Below are positions 1 to 10,286 of a stretch of 64,000 nucleotides of DNA, one piece after another. The notes below the pieces were generated by a model. That model did no database searches. It saw only the letters and a list, made by a program, of their open reading frames with translations, and was not told the DNA's origin. This DNA comes from Cranoglanis bouderius. Lineage: Eukaryota; Chordata; Actinopteri; Siluriformes; Cranoglanididae. Both the position numbers and the translations under genes were made by a program. Position 1 is the stretch's first letter, and each line of letters begins with the position of its first letter. The stretch spans positions 10,812,074 to 10,876,073 of the forward strand of contig CM042540.1 of assembly GCA_023630585.1 (NCBI GenBank), given 5' to 3'.

Positions 1-785
1 CAAAGGATGCAAACGACTCACGGCCCACGCCTTTTCAAACGGCACGACGAACCAGCAAACTCTACACGACCTCGCGCGAACTTTCAGACTGAAGCCATGC
101 ATGTATAGTTAATGGATCTATATCTGCGTTTAAGATTGTACCCCTGTTTACGGGAGATTTAAGTTCGTTGCTGGTTTTGAAAAAGGCTAATTAGTTGTGT
201 TTTTGTCTGCCTCCCTTTTATTTCATTACTTTCTCTCTATACCTTTTCTTTCCTTGTATATAGATGTACATATGTATGTTTTGCTTAGATTTAGTCGTGT
301 GTATCCATAGTTACACCTAGTTATTAAAATCTATTATCCCACGCTTGATTGTCTCTGTTTTGGTCACGTGATGAGTCCCTTAAATGCTACTGATCTCGGC
401 TACACGTTCTGGAAACGGAGATTTCCTTCCTGGCCAGAAGGATAAACTCCCTCTTTAGAGTTCATAATTCCAAACTAGACTACAGCTAATCCTAAAAGCT
501 GATCTAGACCACATACATAGTCATAATTAATTATAATCCGTTGTAGTTAATTATCTATATGTATATGTGCACATACCTGAATTCCCTTTCATGGCTGATG
601 CATATTTATAACTGGTCACAACACGCGTTGATTAGATATATAGATATATTTCACGCCATTCGAGCTAATTCCTTATATAAATTGGAGAATACATTTAAAC
701 GTGTTAAACATCTTTTAATTCGTTACATAAATTGTAACTAGTGGAGAATATTTTTAAACATTGCAGATTCATCCGATTTACTACA
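1..785 (+). mobile_element. LTR of a retrotransposon, cut by the window start (family L1657)
   Basis: This stretch aligns base for base, with scattered differences, to 31200-31971 and to the reverse complement of 32689-32699 plus 34205-34950, which are two solo LTRs with clean ends. By that alignment the LTR end here is the ACTACA at 780-785. A TGG-initiated primer-site-like motif follows five bases later (791), which is the spacing expected of a 5' LTR. The upstream half of the LTR lies outside the window. The ORF-like stretch at 559-741 recurs in the other copies with indels and is not a gene. Confidence 0.8.
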
Positions 786-945
786 CATTCTGGTAGATAA
801 GGCGGGCACGCTTTAAAACTCGTCTCCTTTAAAAAGGTGCTTCGAATCCAAGCGTGCACTTCTGTTTCGTTTTTCATGTTTAAAGTTGATCCATTACATT
901 ATTCTGGTGGAAAAGAATAATGCTAGTAATGATTGATTCGTTACA
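786..945 (+). mobile_element. Start of the internal region after the LTR, with primer-site-like motif
   Basis: Directly after the LTR end is CATTC and then TGGTAGATAAGGCGGGCA (791-808). The reverse complement of 24803-25003 carries the same leader (GCGGGCACGC, then a block reading GGTGCTTCGAATCCAAGCG) beside a related LTR. Two independent copies sharing LTR plus leader support this as the start of an LTR-retrotransposon internal region. No coding sequence survives, and homology fades after about 900-945. Confidence 0.65.
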
Positions 946-1108
946 CTGTCTGTCTTTCTTTGGTTTTAATCTTGTTTCATTTTCTTTCTGTCTGCCTGTC
1001 TGTCTGTCTGACCCAGCAATCCACCACACTCATGATAGAGGCAAACCCTATGCCAGTTTGTCATTGATATCATAGGTCACTGTGGGTGTTTTCACAGGAG
1101 GAAGTGTA

Positions 1109-1162
<54 letters not shown>

Positions 1163-2120
1163 ATGTAGTGCCTCTACAGTATGAAGTGAGGACTGACTCT
1201 GAGCTTGACGAGCTGCTGCTTCAGAGGTGGTAAAGCTGACGAGCAGATGCAGGTGACCTCGTCCTGACAGGATTGTGTTGGGTCCATCGGAGAAATAGGG
1301 GCTGTCAGTGTGGCGTGGGTGAAAGCAACAACCCAGAGCACAGCATTACGAAGGGCATAAGGAGCGCCACAGTTATACAGCACAACAAAATCCCACTGCT
1401 GTATCTCACACACATCAAGTGACAAGCTCCATAATGAGCTTCAACCCCAGCACATGCCTCCCCTCCAACTCAATGCGATTGTGACATTGGTTTTATGGCT
1501 TCATTTTCTCGCTCGGCCGTTAAGGAAAGTGCACAGTTGTTGCATTCTAATAGAAGTTTAATCAGCATCACATCAGCGGCCCCTTGACTTTAGCCAGAAG
1601 CTTTATCCCCAAAATCACTTCCAAATTGGCTTTCATGTGAATGAAATAATGCAAGTGGTGATATTAGGATGTCACGACAGAGCCCAGATGATTCATTCCC
1701 CCCGAAAGCACCATCAATTCTTCAGACAGGTGGAGAAGCGGAAGAAGCGAAAGTGGCAAGAAAAATCAGAGGCACAGGGAAAGCACCCATATGTACATAA
1801 TTAACCATGCATAGCGGGAGTATGAAAATTTGCGCTGTGATTCAATTTATCCTCCCAATTCTGGGGATGATGTTGCTGATGAGGATCATTTAGCACGCAA
1901 GAGAGAGAGGCACTAAAAAAGATCAGCGCGCAGAAAAGCTGTCAGTCCACAGAAGTGGCGTTTTGAGCCAAGTAGGAAAAATTAATATGGACAACACGTG
2001 GATGTGATCAATGAATGGGAACCTGCTGGGAAAATGAGGTTACATGTAACGTGATGAACACCTCCGTCTGTCTGGTTGAATCAGAAAGCTGCTTGGATTT
2101 TGTTAGGAGAAACCTGAGAA
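946..2120. other. Non-genic DNA with a (CA)n tract and a low-repeat block
   Basis: There is no supportable gene. A (CA)n microsatellite lies at 1111-1159. From about 1440 to 1960 the sequence is free of recognisable repeats and has mixed composition with TAAT and CAAT-like motifs, so it is a candidate conserved non-coding block (see findings). The 83-residue frame at 1174-1425 on the minus strand has no recognisable motif. Confidence 0.5.
1111..1159. repeat. (CA)n microsatellite
   Basis: Uninterrupted CA dinucleotides, about 24 units. Confidence 0.97.
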
Positions 2121-2137
2121 AAAGAGAGAGAGAGTGC

Positions 2138-2171
<34 letters not shown>

Positions 2172-2172
2172 A

Positions 2173-2237
<65 letters not shown>
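2121..2237. repeat. Compound (GA)n(GT)n(GA)n microsatellite
   Basis: A short GA run, then GT interrupted by TATATG at about 2163, then about 22 GA units. The long open frames here are artefacts of dinucleotide repeats. Confidence 0.97.
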
Positions 2238-2241
<4 letters not shown>

Positions 2242-2289
2242 AAGAAAAAAAGTCTGCATTGGAAAAAATGAGTTACTTTAGTGTTGTGT

Positions 2290-3010
2290 TCACAGTCAGC
2301 CATCTGTGTTCACATACCACATTTTTGGCTACCACAGCACAGGTTCGACATGTTGTGCATTCTGAGATGCTTTTCTGCTCACCACGGTTGTAAAGAATGA
2401 TTATTTCAGTCTGTAAAGGATTTTGCTGAGTTTTTTTGTGATTGTTGTGGCCAAAAATGCTTGAGTTTACTGCGGCTTTTTAAAAAATTTGCGATGCACC
2501 TTACAGATTATTTTATGCTTTTTTGCGGAAAACTACTTGAATTGGCAAAATTGTCTTTCACAGTTAAGTTTGTTGGTTAACGTGACCTTTTAGCTGTACT
2601 CATGTTCGACACACATGACTCAAAGAGGCTTTGACTGAATGCACGTTGTGATGACGCCACATGACGAGTCTTGGCCCAAATCTACGGAAAGTCTGTGGGA
2701 ATTTTGAAAAATTGCAAACTCCTTGGAATATTGCGGAGTTTGCTTGATTTTGCGTTCATGTCTGCGATCACAAAATCACAAAATCCTGGAGGGACTGATT
2801 ATTTGACTTACCTAAGCCTTCAGAACTAGTTTGGCCATTCTCCTTAGATCTCTCTCATCAACAAGGCGTTTCTGCCCACAGAACTGCTGCTCACTGGATG
2901 TTTTTTGTTTTTCGCACCATTATATGAGACTATAGAGGGCACAGATTCATCATAACTGGACAGTTGAAGATTGGAAAAACATCACCCAGTCTTTTTCCAA
3001 TCTTTGAACC
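2290..3010 (-). mobile_element. Tc1-like relic (CACTCACC...TTATTAGGT family), rearranged and interrupted
   Basis: Read on the minus strand, 2820-2900 and 2325-2406 match parts of the transposase gene better preserved at 22140-22580 and 49635-49965, for example the segments meaning FCGRK..LVD and the GEQKSISE-like segment. A piece near 2955-3000 is in the opposite orientation, so the copy is rearranged. It is interrupted by the element at 2407-2796. No reading frame survives and the outer limits are approximate. Confidence 0.6.
2407..2796 (+). mobile_element. Nested 390-bp non-autonomous DNA element with GATTATTT target duplication
   Basis: Both sides carry GATTATTT (2399-2406 and 2797-2804). 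The intact Tc1 relic at 22320-22350 has a single equivalent site, so the insertion is readable. The ends form a short imperfect inverted repeat: CAGTCTGTAAAGGATTTTG on the left and the complement of AAAATCCTGGAGGGACTG on the right. The body is AT-rich and non-coding. A second copy is inverted at 61182-61551. An 8-bp duplication fits a hAT-type element, though the exact edge is ambiguous by one or two bases. Confidence 0.7.
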
Positions 3011-3998
3011 ACTCTGGCCATTCTCTCATATACTGTATCAGACACCCAAAATACTGGGTGCGTAATTAACATACGCAAAATTAATATGTCCACAGATTCT
3101 AAACAAATACATATTGCACTATTGCACCATGCACAACAAGTCAGAAAATACTGTTCAACCTCAGAATTCCTTTCTTCCTTCCTTTGTAAAAATCAAACAA
3201 GTTTGAAAATATCAGACTGACTATTCTGGGGCAATCTCAAAAGGCTTAATTTCAGCGTATTACCCACTCATGCAACTGAATAATCCATGCTGGCACTCTG
3301 CTCTGATCGAGCTCCAGACCTGGAAATTAACTCCCAATTCTGATAATCTATCTATCAGGAAGGGCACATAATATAACACTGGAATAAAATACTGTAGTGC
3401 AGACCTGGATTTAGTCTTGGATTTTACTTGGAATGTCTGCAAGTATGCATGAATGTCCTTGTATTAAGGATGCCATAAAACATCGAAATCATCTCCATAC
3501 GTACACGTTACGGCTGCTTAAGTGTTATTATAGCACTCGCTGCTGTTGTCTGTGGCAACATGCATAAAAGTCTATATATGGCTCATATGGTGAATTATGT
3601 TTCCGTAATAAACATTTTATGACATTCTTAACTAGGACTCTTTAAATAAATTGATCACCAGCCTGCTACTAGTGGTATGCTGTGGGATAAGGGAGCTTTA
3701 TGAAATCCTACACTCATACATTTGGCTTTTATATTAAATCCAAATCACAAAGGATAAAGTGAGAAAAACTTTACTTATGGATTTTCTCTCAGCTGTTTGC
3801 TTTTCTTCTTGCCTGTCAGTTGAGAATTTTGTGTTCTATCCACTGACTTTGCAGCAAAAGAAAAAAAGTTTCAGCAGAATTAAACCAAACACTGGGTTAT
3901 AAAGGGAACCCAGCTATTATGACCTGGGTTAACATACTGCAGTAAAATAACCCAACCTGCTCACTCAACTCAGTGATTTAGTTAAATGACCCAATATA
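3011..3998. other. Non-genic DNA
   Basis: AT-rich sequence without a recognisable gene, RNA or repeat boundary. The stretch at 3890-3998 has several ACCCA/GGGTT words (AACCCAG, CTGGGTT) similar to 11545-11580 and may be a small old repeat, but I could not define its ends. Confidence 0.4.
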
Positions 3999-5702
3999 CA
4001 GGTGCATCTCAATAAATTAGAATGTCATGGAAAAGTTCATTTATTTCAGTAATTCAACTCAAATTGTGAAAGTCATGTATTAAATAAATTCAATGCACAC
4101 AGACTGAAGTAGTTTAAGTCTTTGGTTCTTTTAATTGTGATGATTTTGGCTCACATTTAACAAAGACCCACCAATTCACTATCTCAACAAATTAGAATAT
4201 GGTGACATGCCAATCAGCTAATCAACTCAAAACACCTGCAAAGGTTTCCTGAGCCTTCAAAATGGTCTCTCAGTTTGGTTCACTAGGTAAACTTACAGAC
4301 TGAAGTAGTTTAAGTCTTTGGTTCTTTTCATTGTGATGATTTTGGCTCACGTTTAACAAAAACCCACCAATTCACTATCTCAACAAATTAGAATACTTCA
4401 TAAGACCAATAAAAAAAACATTTTTAGTGAATTGTTGGCCTTCTGGAAAGTATGTTCATTTACTGTACATGTACTCAATACTTGGTAGGGGCTCCTTTTG
4501 CTTTAATTACTGCCTCAATTCGGCGTGGCATGGAGGTGATCAGTTTGTGGCACTGCTGAGGGGGTATGGAAGCCCAGGTTTCTTTGACAGTGGCCTTCAG
4601 CTCATCTGCATTTTTTGGTCTCTTGTTTCTCATTTTCCTCTTGACAATACCCCATAGATTCTCTATGGGGTTCAGATCTGGTGAGTTTGCTGGCCAGTCA
4701 AGCACACCAACACCATGGTCATTTAACCAACTTTTGGTGCTTTTGGCAGAGTGGGCAGGTGCCAAATCCTGCTGGAAAATGAAATCAGCATCTTCAAAAA
4801 GCTGGTCAGCAGAAGGAAGCATGAAGTGCTCCAAAATTTCTTGGTAAATGGGTGCAGTGACTTTGGTTTTCAAAAAACACAATGGACCAACACCAGCAGA
4901 TGACATTGCACCCCAAATCATCACAGACTGTGGAAACTGAACACTGGACTTCAAGCAACTTGGGCTATGAGCTTCTCCACCCTTCCTCCAGACTCTAGGA
5001 CCTTGGTTTCCAAATGAAATACAAAACTTGCTCTCATCTGAAAAGAGGATTTTGGACCACTGGGCAACAGTCCAGTTCTTCTTCTCGTTAGCCCAGGTAA
5101 GACGCCTCTGACGTTGTCTGTGGTTCAGGAGTGGCTTAACAAGAGGAATACGACAACTGTAGCCAAATTCCTTGACACGTCTGTGTGTGGTGGCTCTTGA
5201 TGCCTTGACCCCAGCCTCAGTCCATTCCTTGTGAAGTTCACTCAAATTCTTGAATCGATTTTGCTTGACAATCCTCATAAGGCTGCGGTTCTCTCGGTTG
5301 GTTGTGCATCTTTTTCTTACACACTTTTTCCTTCCACTCAACTTTCTGTTAACATGCTTGGATACAGTACTCTGTGAACAGCCAGCTTCTTTGGCAATGA
5401 ATGTTTGTGGCTTACCTAGTGAACCAAACTGAGAGACCATTTTGAAGGCTCAGGAAACCTTTGCAAGTGTTTTGAGTTGATTAGCTGATTGGCATGTCAC
5501 CATATTCTAATTTGTTGAGATAGTGAATTGGTGGGTTTTTGTTAAATGTGAGCCAAAATCATCACAATTAAAAGAACCAAAGACTTAAACTACTTCAGTC
5601 TGTGGCATTGAATTTATTTAATACACGAGTTTCACAATTTGAGTTGAATTACTGAAATAAACGAAATTTTCCACGACATTCTAATTTATTGAGATGCACC
5701 TG
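3999..5702 (-). mobile_element. Tc1-like transposon A (intact transposase, rearranged left arm)
   Basis: The element is bounded by TA dinucleotides (3997-3998 and 5703-5704), with ends reading CAGGTGCATCTCAATAAATT and its complement. It is 1704 bp, against 1505 bp for the sister copy at 32700-34204. The extra ~200 bp lies on the left: 3999-4292 is an inverted copy of the right arm, running through the first ten transposase codons (4261-4292). The ordinary left arm then restarts at about 4295. The segment containing ACAGACTGAAGTAGTTTAAG therefore occurs twice on the left (about 4098 and 4297). Confidence 0.95.
4475..5440 (-). CDS. Tc1-like DD34E transposase, full length
   Basis: This 321-residue uninterrupted frame encodes the enzyme that cuts and pastes the surrounding element by binding its terminal repeats. 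The N-terminal ~110 residues form the paired-like helix-turn-helix DNA-binding region (KEAGCSQSTVSKHV at about 17-30, then a second basic domain). The catalytic domain carries D135 in FSDES, D225 in QQDLAPAH and E260 in SPDLNPIENLW. Thirty-four residues separate the last two, the DD34E spacing of Tc1. The C-terminus KGAPTKY is typical of the family. The N-terminus is a little shorter than the ~340 residues of many Tc1 proteins, but the sister copy starts at the same ATG. No frameshift or stop is present, so it could be functional or only recently silenced. Confidence 0.95.
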   Translation of the reverse strand: MVSQFGSLGKPQTFIAKEAGCSQSTVSKHVNRKLSGRKKCVRKRCTTNRENRSLMRIVKQNRFKNLSELHKEWTEAGVKASRATTHRRVKEFGYSCRIPLVKPLLNHRQRQRRLTWANEKKNWTVAQWSKILFSDESKFCISFGNQGPRVWRKGGEAHSPSCLKSSVQFPQSVMIWGAMSSAGVGPLCFLKTKVTAPIYQEILEHFMLPSADQLFEDADFIFQQDLAPAHSAKSTKSWLNDHGVGVLDWPANSPDLNPIENLWGIVKRKMRNKRPKNADELKATVKETWASIPPQQCHKLITSMPRRIEAVIKAKGAPTKY

Positions 5703-6690
5703 TAAATATTAGTCCAGCAGTGGCTTCAGAGCCCATACACTGTGTATAAGTTGTCTGTCTTTCTTGTTTTTTTTTTTTTGTCTCACATGCACACATGCAC
5801 ACAGTTGCTCATCACAGATCCCCAAATGATCCGTTTCAGATGTGGCTGAGGAGAAAAACGTTGCTGATGTCGATTGAAAGGCACTATTTTTATGTCACTC
5901 TTTCACTTCCGAGGCTGCTTCTTTCATCTCTTAGGAAATAAGCAGTATATGTAGTTTTCAGTCTCTCTCTATTTATATTATACACTATATATAAGTGAGG
6001 GAGAGAAGAAACTTTAAAAGTAAAAGAATGACACAAAAATGGTGCCTTTCAGTCATCATTTCAATCAGTGACAATGTTTTCCCTCTGTTGCTTGAGATTT
6101 AAGGTGCTGAGCAAATATGATGCTGTGTCTTCTACAATTCTTCCACAATTCCTATGTTCTGATATTCATTTCCACTATCTGGAGCAATATAAAGTGTGCT
6201 TTGTAGTGAAAGCGTATTTTTCCGTGTTGTGTTGTGGTTATAGCAGGCCGGCGTGATGGCAGCGTTCCCAATCACTGGCATTCATAATGAATGAGAATTG
6301 AACGGCGCAGCATCTTGAGAATGGCACAGACCATCATAACTCAGAGACGCGGCTGAGACATGCCAAATGGAAATGTGATGCGCCGCTGTCGAATGGCGCT
6401 CCCAGTTCCTCCGACATCTGCTGGAAACTGCTGCCCTCAGGGCCATTCTTGTTTTCCTCCTAACGTGAGGGTGTTTGTTCGTGTGCGGGTCTATAAAACA
6501 TCTCTTCAGTGTTTTATTTTTTCCTTTTTTTGAAAAAAAAGAAAGAAAAATATGGCTAAACAGAGATTAGAAACAAAAAAAGAACATTTTTTAAAGCGGG
6601 CATTTAGCTACAGTTAGAGGAAAACTAATTATCATACAGAAACTTAGGGTGTATGTGGAACTGCAACTTATAACATGTTTTTGACAATTC
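5703..6690. other. Non-genic DNA, including a low-repeat block at 6240-6480
   Basis: No gene was recognised. Between about 6240 and 6480 the sequence is unusually GC-balanced and unique-looking, unlike the AT-rich flanks, with ATTCATAATGAATGAG and AAACTGCTGCCCTCAGGG. It is a candidate conserved non-coding element. Confidence 0.45.
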
Positions 6691-6695
6691 TGAAC

Positions 6696-6699
<4 letters not shown>

Positions 6700-6768
<69 letters not shown>
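6700..6768. repeat. (AT)n microsatellite
   Basis: About 34 AT units. A poly(A) run follows at 6887-6911. Confidence 0.97.
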
Positions 6769-6769
<1 letters not shown>

Positions 6770-6884
6770 TACATTTTTTTTTTCTTACAGCACCAAAGTA
6801 CAGGAAAAACAACACACACATGAACCAAATCAACAACAACAACAAAATAACTGGGTCTATTTGAAGAAAATGATTTAAAGGAAT

Positions 6885-6915
<31 letters not shown>

Positions 6916-7131
6916 TTTACATGATTCCTCTTTTACCCCAAATGTAGTTGATCAGCGAAAACATACATGGTGTCTAGTGTTTGCGTTTTTATTTTGTACT
7001 GGAGCAGTGAAGAAGTTAACAAATAATGGAAGTCTATCTCAGCCAAAATCCAACATATCTACATAAATCTTCCTTTTCTTGCTTCAAATGACACTGTCAT
7101 GTTCAGGGTGAAAAATACTCGACTATTTATA

Positions 7132-8187
7132 CAACCCCGATTCCAAAACAGTTGGGACGCTGTGTAAAATGTAAATAAAAACAGAATGCAAGGATTTGCA
7201 AATCTCATAAACCCACATGTTATTCACAATAGAACATAGAAAACATATCAAATGTTTAAACTGAGGAAATGTACCATTTTAAGAAAAAAAATAAGGTAAT
7301 TTTGAATTTGATGGCAGCAACACGTCTCAAAAAAGTTGGGACGGGGGCAACAAAAGGCTGGAAAAGTAAGTGTTACTAAAAAGAAACAGCTGGAGGTTAA
7401 TTGGCAACAGGTCAGTAACATGACTGGGTATAAAAAGAGTATCTTAGAGAGGCACAGTCTTTCAGAAGTAAAGATGGGCAGAGGTTCACCAATCTGTGAA
7501 ATACTGTGTCTACAATTTATGGAACAATTTCAGAATAATGTTCCTCAACGTAAAATTGCGAAGACTTTGAATATCTCATCATCTACAGTACATAATATCA
7601 TCAAAAGATCAAAAGAAATCTCTGTGCACAAGGGACAAGGGTGAAAATCAATATTACATGCCCGTGATCTTCGGGCCCTCAGGCGGCACTGCATTAAAAA
7701 CAGGCATGATTCTGTAATGGAAATCACTGAATGGGCTCAGAAACACCTCCAGAACTCACTGTCTGTGAAGACAGTTCACCGTGTCATCCACAAATGCAGG
7801 TTAAAGCTCTATTATAAAGAAGAAGCCATATGTGAACATGATCCAGAAACGCTGCTGTCTTCTCTGGGTCAAAGCTCATTTAAAATGGACTGAGGCAAAG
7901 TGGAAAACCGTTCTGTGGTAGTTGCAAAATGTTCCTCCAGCTGTTTCTTTTTAGTAACACTTACTTTTCCAGCCTTTTGTTGCCCCCGTCTGAATGTTTT
8001 TGAGGCCAGCAATTTCAAAATTACCTTATTTTTTCCTTAAAATGGTACATTTCCTCAGTTTAAACATTTGATATGTTTTCTATGTTCTATTGCAAATAAC
8101 ATATGGGTTTATGAGATTTGCAAATCATTGCATTCTGTTTTTATTTACATTATACATAGCGTCCCAACTTTTTTGGAATTGGGGTTG
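7132..8187 (+). mobile_element. Tc1/mariner-type deletion derivative with ~260-bp inverted ends
   Basis: Flanked by TA (7130-7131 and 8188-8189). The ends read CAACCCCGATTCCAAAACAG and the complement of TTTTTTGGAATTGGGGTTG. The inverted repeat is long: 7132-7395 pairs with 7930-8187, including the block around AAGGCTGGAAAAGTAAGTG. Only the DNA-binding half of a transposase gene remains between the arms. Confidence 0.92.
7474..7922 (+). pseudogene. Tc1-type transposase, DNA-binding half only
   Basis: The relic begins at the ATG at 7474 (MGRGSPICEIL) and contains a helix-turn-helix, NVPQRKIAKTLNISSSTVHN. A stop follows KGQG (7642-7644) and further frame changes follow. The coding match ends at about 7920, just where the first catalytic aspartate segment (W-S-D-E-S in relatives) should begin, and the sequence then passes straight into the 3' arm. 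All three catalytic acidic residues are absent, so it cannot be an active enzyme. Confidence 0.85.
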
Positions 8188-8724
8188 TACTTCATTATTA
8201 TACTCAAGTAATTATTTTGAGGTATTTATACTTTACTTGAGTGTTATTGAAATTGAATACTGACTTACTGTAAGTATAATTTCTCAGTAGTTTTCCCAGC
8301 CCTAGTCATGTTATGTAATCTTATTTTCAATTACATTTGAAACTTTTGTAAAATAGTATTGATAATTTAAACATTTAAATTAAGTGAAACTATATTTCAT
8401 CTGCATAACATCCAGCTTTTTCTGGTACAATTCTGTCATCAAACTAGAAGAGTTACTGGTTGTCCAAAATGGTTTCCCCTAATGTTACAATGTTACGGTG
8501 TTCACAGTACATTGTACATGGTAAGGGTTTGTTCATGTTGGACACCAAACATTTGAGGCAAATGGTCTAAATTTAAAGTATATATATATATATCACAAAT
8601 TATAAAATCATAATGCAAAACCTCCATCACTAATTGAATGTAGGCACCTGTAAACATAACCTACACATTTCCTGTTTGCCACTATGATCTCTAGCACCTT
8701 TGACCAGCTGCGAGCGAGTGTGTG

Positions 8725-8726
<2 letters not shown>

Positions 8727-8761
<35 letters not shown>
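8727..8761. repeat. (GT)n microsatellite
   Basis: About 17 GT units. Confidence 0.95.
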
Positions 8762-8764
<3 letters not shown>

Positions 8765-8934
8765 ATAATGAGCTTTTGCAGGAGAGATTTGCAGTTTGAT
8801 CATGCTCACTAGGCTTTTCTTTTAGCTTGCAGGAACATGAGCAGAACGTGTGCTACATTGGAGGAAAATAGACACCAGTATGGGCCGTGGGAGGTACGTG
8901 GGCAGCCGGCGTTTTTTAACAAGGCTGGCAACAA

Positions 8935-8935
<1 letters not shown>

Positions 8936-8974
<39 letters not shown>

Positions 8975-8986
8975 GAGAGAGAGAGA
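8936..8986. repeat. (CA)n(GA)n microsatellite
   Basis: About 17 CA units, then TA and a short GA run. Confidence 0.95.
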
Positions 8987-9299
8987 CACGCAAATACACA
9001 CACACTGAATTTTGTCGAAGTTGCTACCCATAATGTTCTGTGGTCTGTGGAGAGGCTTGGAAAAATCCAAAAGAGAGAGAAAGCTATATAACTGGAGGGG
9101 GAAAAACACAATGAGAAAATGAGAGAAATTGTGTGTGAGGTAGAAAGAAAAAGGCAGCAAGAGACACATCCATGCGAAAGGTGCCAGGAACTCCAGCACT
9201 CTCAGGGACGAAATGCTTGAGCAGGGAGAAAAAAGCTGCACCTTTAGGCGAGTGCTGAGGATTTGAGAGCACATTAAGATTTCCTGGCAGTTTTGTGTC

Positions 9300-9302
<3 letters not shown>

Positions 9303-9362
<60 letters not shown>
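9303..9362. repeat. (GT)n microsatellite
   Basis: About 30 uninterrupted GT units. Confidence 0.97.
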
Positions 9363-9363
<1 letters not shown>

Positions 9364-9718
9364 GTGAGCAGCAGGGCAGAGACTCCTCCAGCAGCACAGA
9401 GGGAAAGACAGACGCTGAATCTCAGAGCAGAGGAGCCACAGGTTAGCAGCCCTAAAACAGATGCTGCTTATGAGACATTAATGTCCTCGCAAAGCGGGTA
9501 TGTGCTGCTACAAACTCACACACACTCACAAGCACACACACAAACACACACCTGGGACAGATTATTAAACACCTCCGGCTAATTAGGGCTAGAGTGCACA
9601 GTTCTGTCAGCCTTGGGGCCAGGTGTAAGCCTCAAAAGAAGAGGGTCTGTGTAATTTATTGAGTGTATGGAACATTATTTGGATTTTTTTCTTATAAAAA
9701 ATGCTTTGTAAATATCTA

Positions 9719-9834
9719 CAGTACTGTGCAAAAGTTTTAGGCACCCTATTTTTTTTTTTTTTTTAGTACAAACTTTGTTATGGATTTTTTTATTTTATGA
9801 CTTCTTTTTATGACTTCTTTTTATGATTATCAAG
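9719..9834 (+). mobile_element. One-ended fragment of the CAGTACTGTGCAAAAG MITE
   Basis: It begins at a TA (9717-9718) with CAGTACTGTGCAAAAGTTTT, identical to the ends of the complete copies at 22753-23305 and 35917-36415. Homology stops at about 9834 and no right end is present, so this is a truncated copy. It contains a local duplication of TTTTATGACTTC. Confidence 0.8.
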
Positions 9835-10286
9835 TCACAGCACACAAGCACTACTTAGCTCATCTAAAATATCAAAAGAAAATATATAAGCTAGAGTATA
9901 CATACCCATCAGGTCACCATAATACAAATAGGGTTTACATACCAAACACACGGAAACCATGCCATTCATAGGTAGCCCAAACTTATGACTCCCCAGGAAA
10001 ACAGCTGAAATGCAGAATTCCTGTAACTACAGCACCCAATAGGTGGAACGAAAGGACTAAAAGAAAAACATAAGGAGACATACCTGAAAGGAAACATCAG
10101 CAGCCATCCAACGATACTATCATATATATACTAATGATGATTTATGTTGGAGCAAGTGAGCACAAAACCGACGAGGGCAATCAGTCAGCCATGCATCGCC
10201 CGGAGTACACACTACTGCAACGAGAATGATGACCAATAACCACCGATACACAAAAACGAATTATCACAAACGATTAACAGCACATA
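9835..10286. other. Unidentified sequence between two truncated DNA elements
   Basis: No gene or familiar repeat was recognised. Composition is mixed and the stretch is bounded by the abrupt break of the MITE on the left and a Tc1-like terminus on the right. It may be a fragment of another repeat. Confidence 0.35.

Larger units (their letters stand above)
8188..9718. other. Non-genic DNA with three CA/GT tracts
   Basis: Microsatellites lie at 8727-8761 (GT), 8936-8970 (CA) followed by GA, and 9303-9362 (GT). The long frames here are repeat artefacts. Sequence at 9365-9480 is less repetitive but carries no recognised motif. Confidence 0.5.

Noticed and set aside
8822..9397. A 191-residue minus-strand frame with T-H and C-V repeats
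   Set aside because: The frame is carried by CA/GT microsatellites, which read open in all phases. No domain is visible between them.
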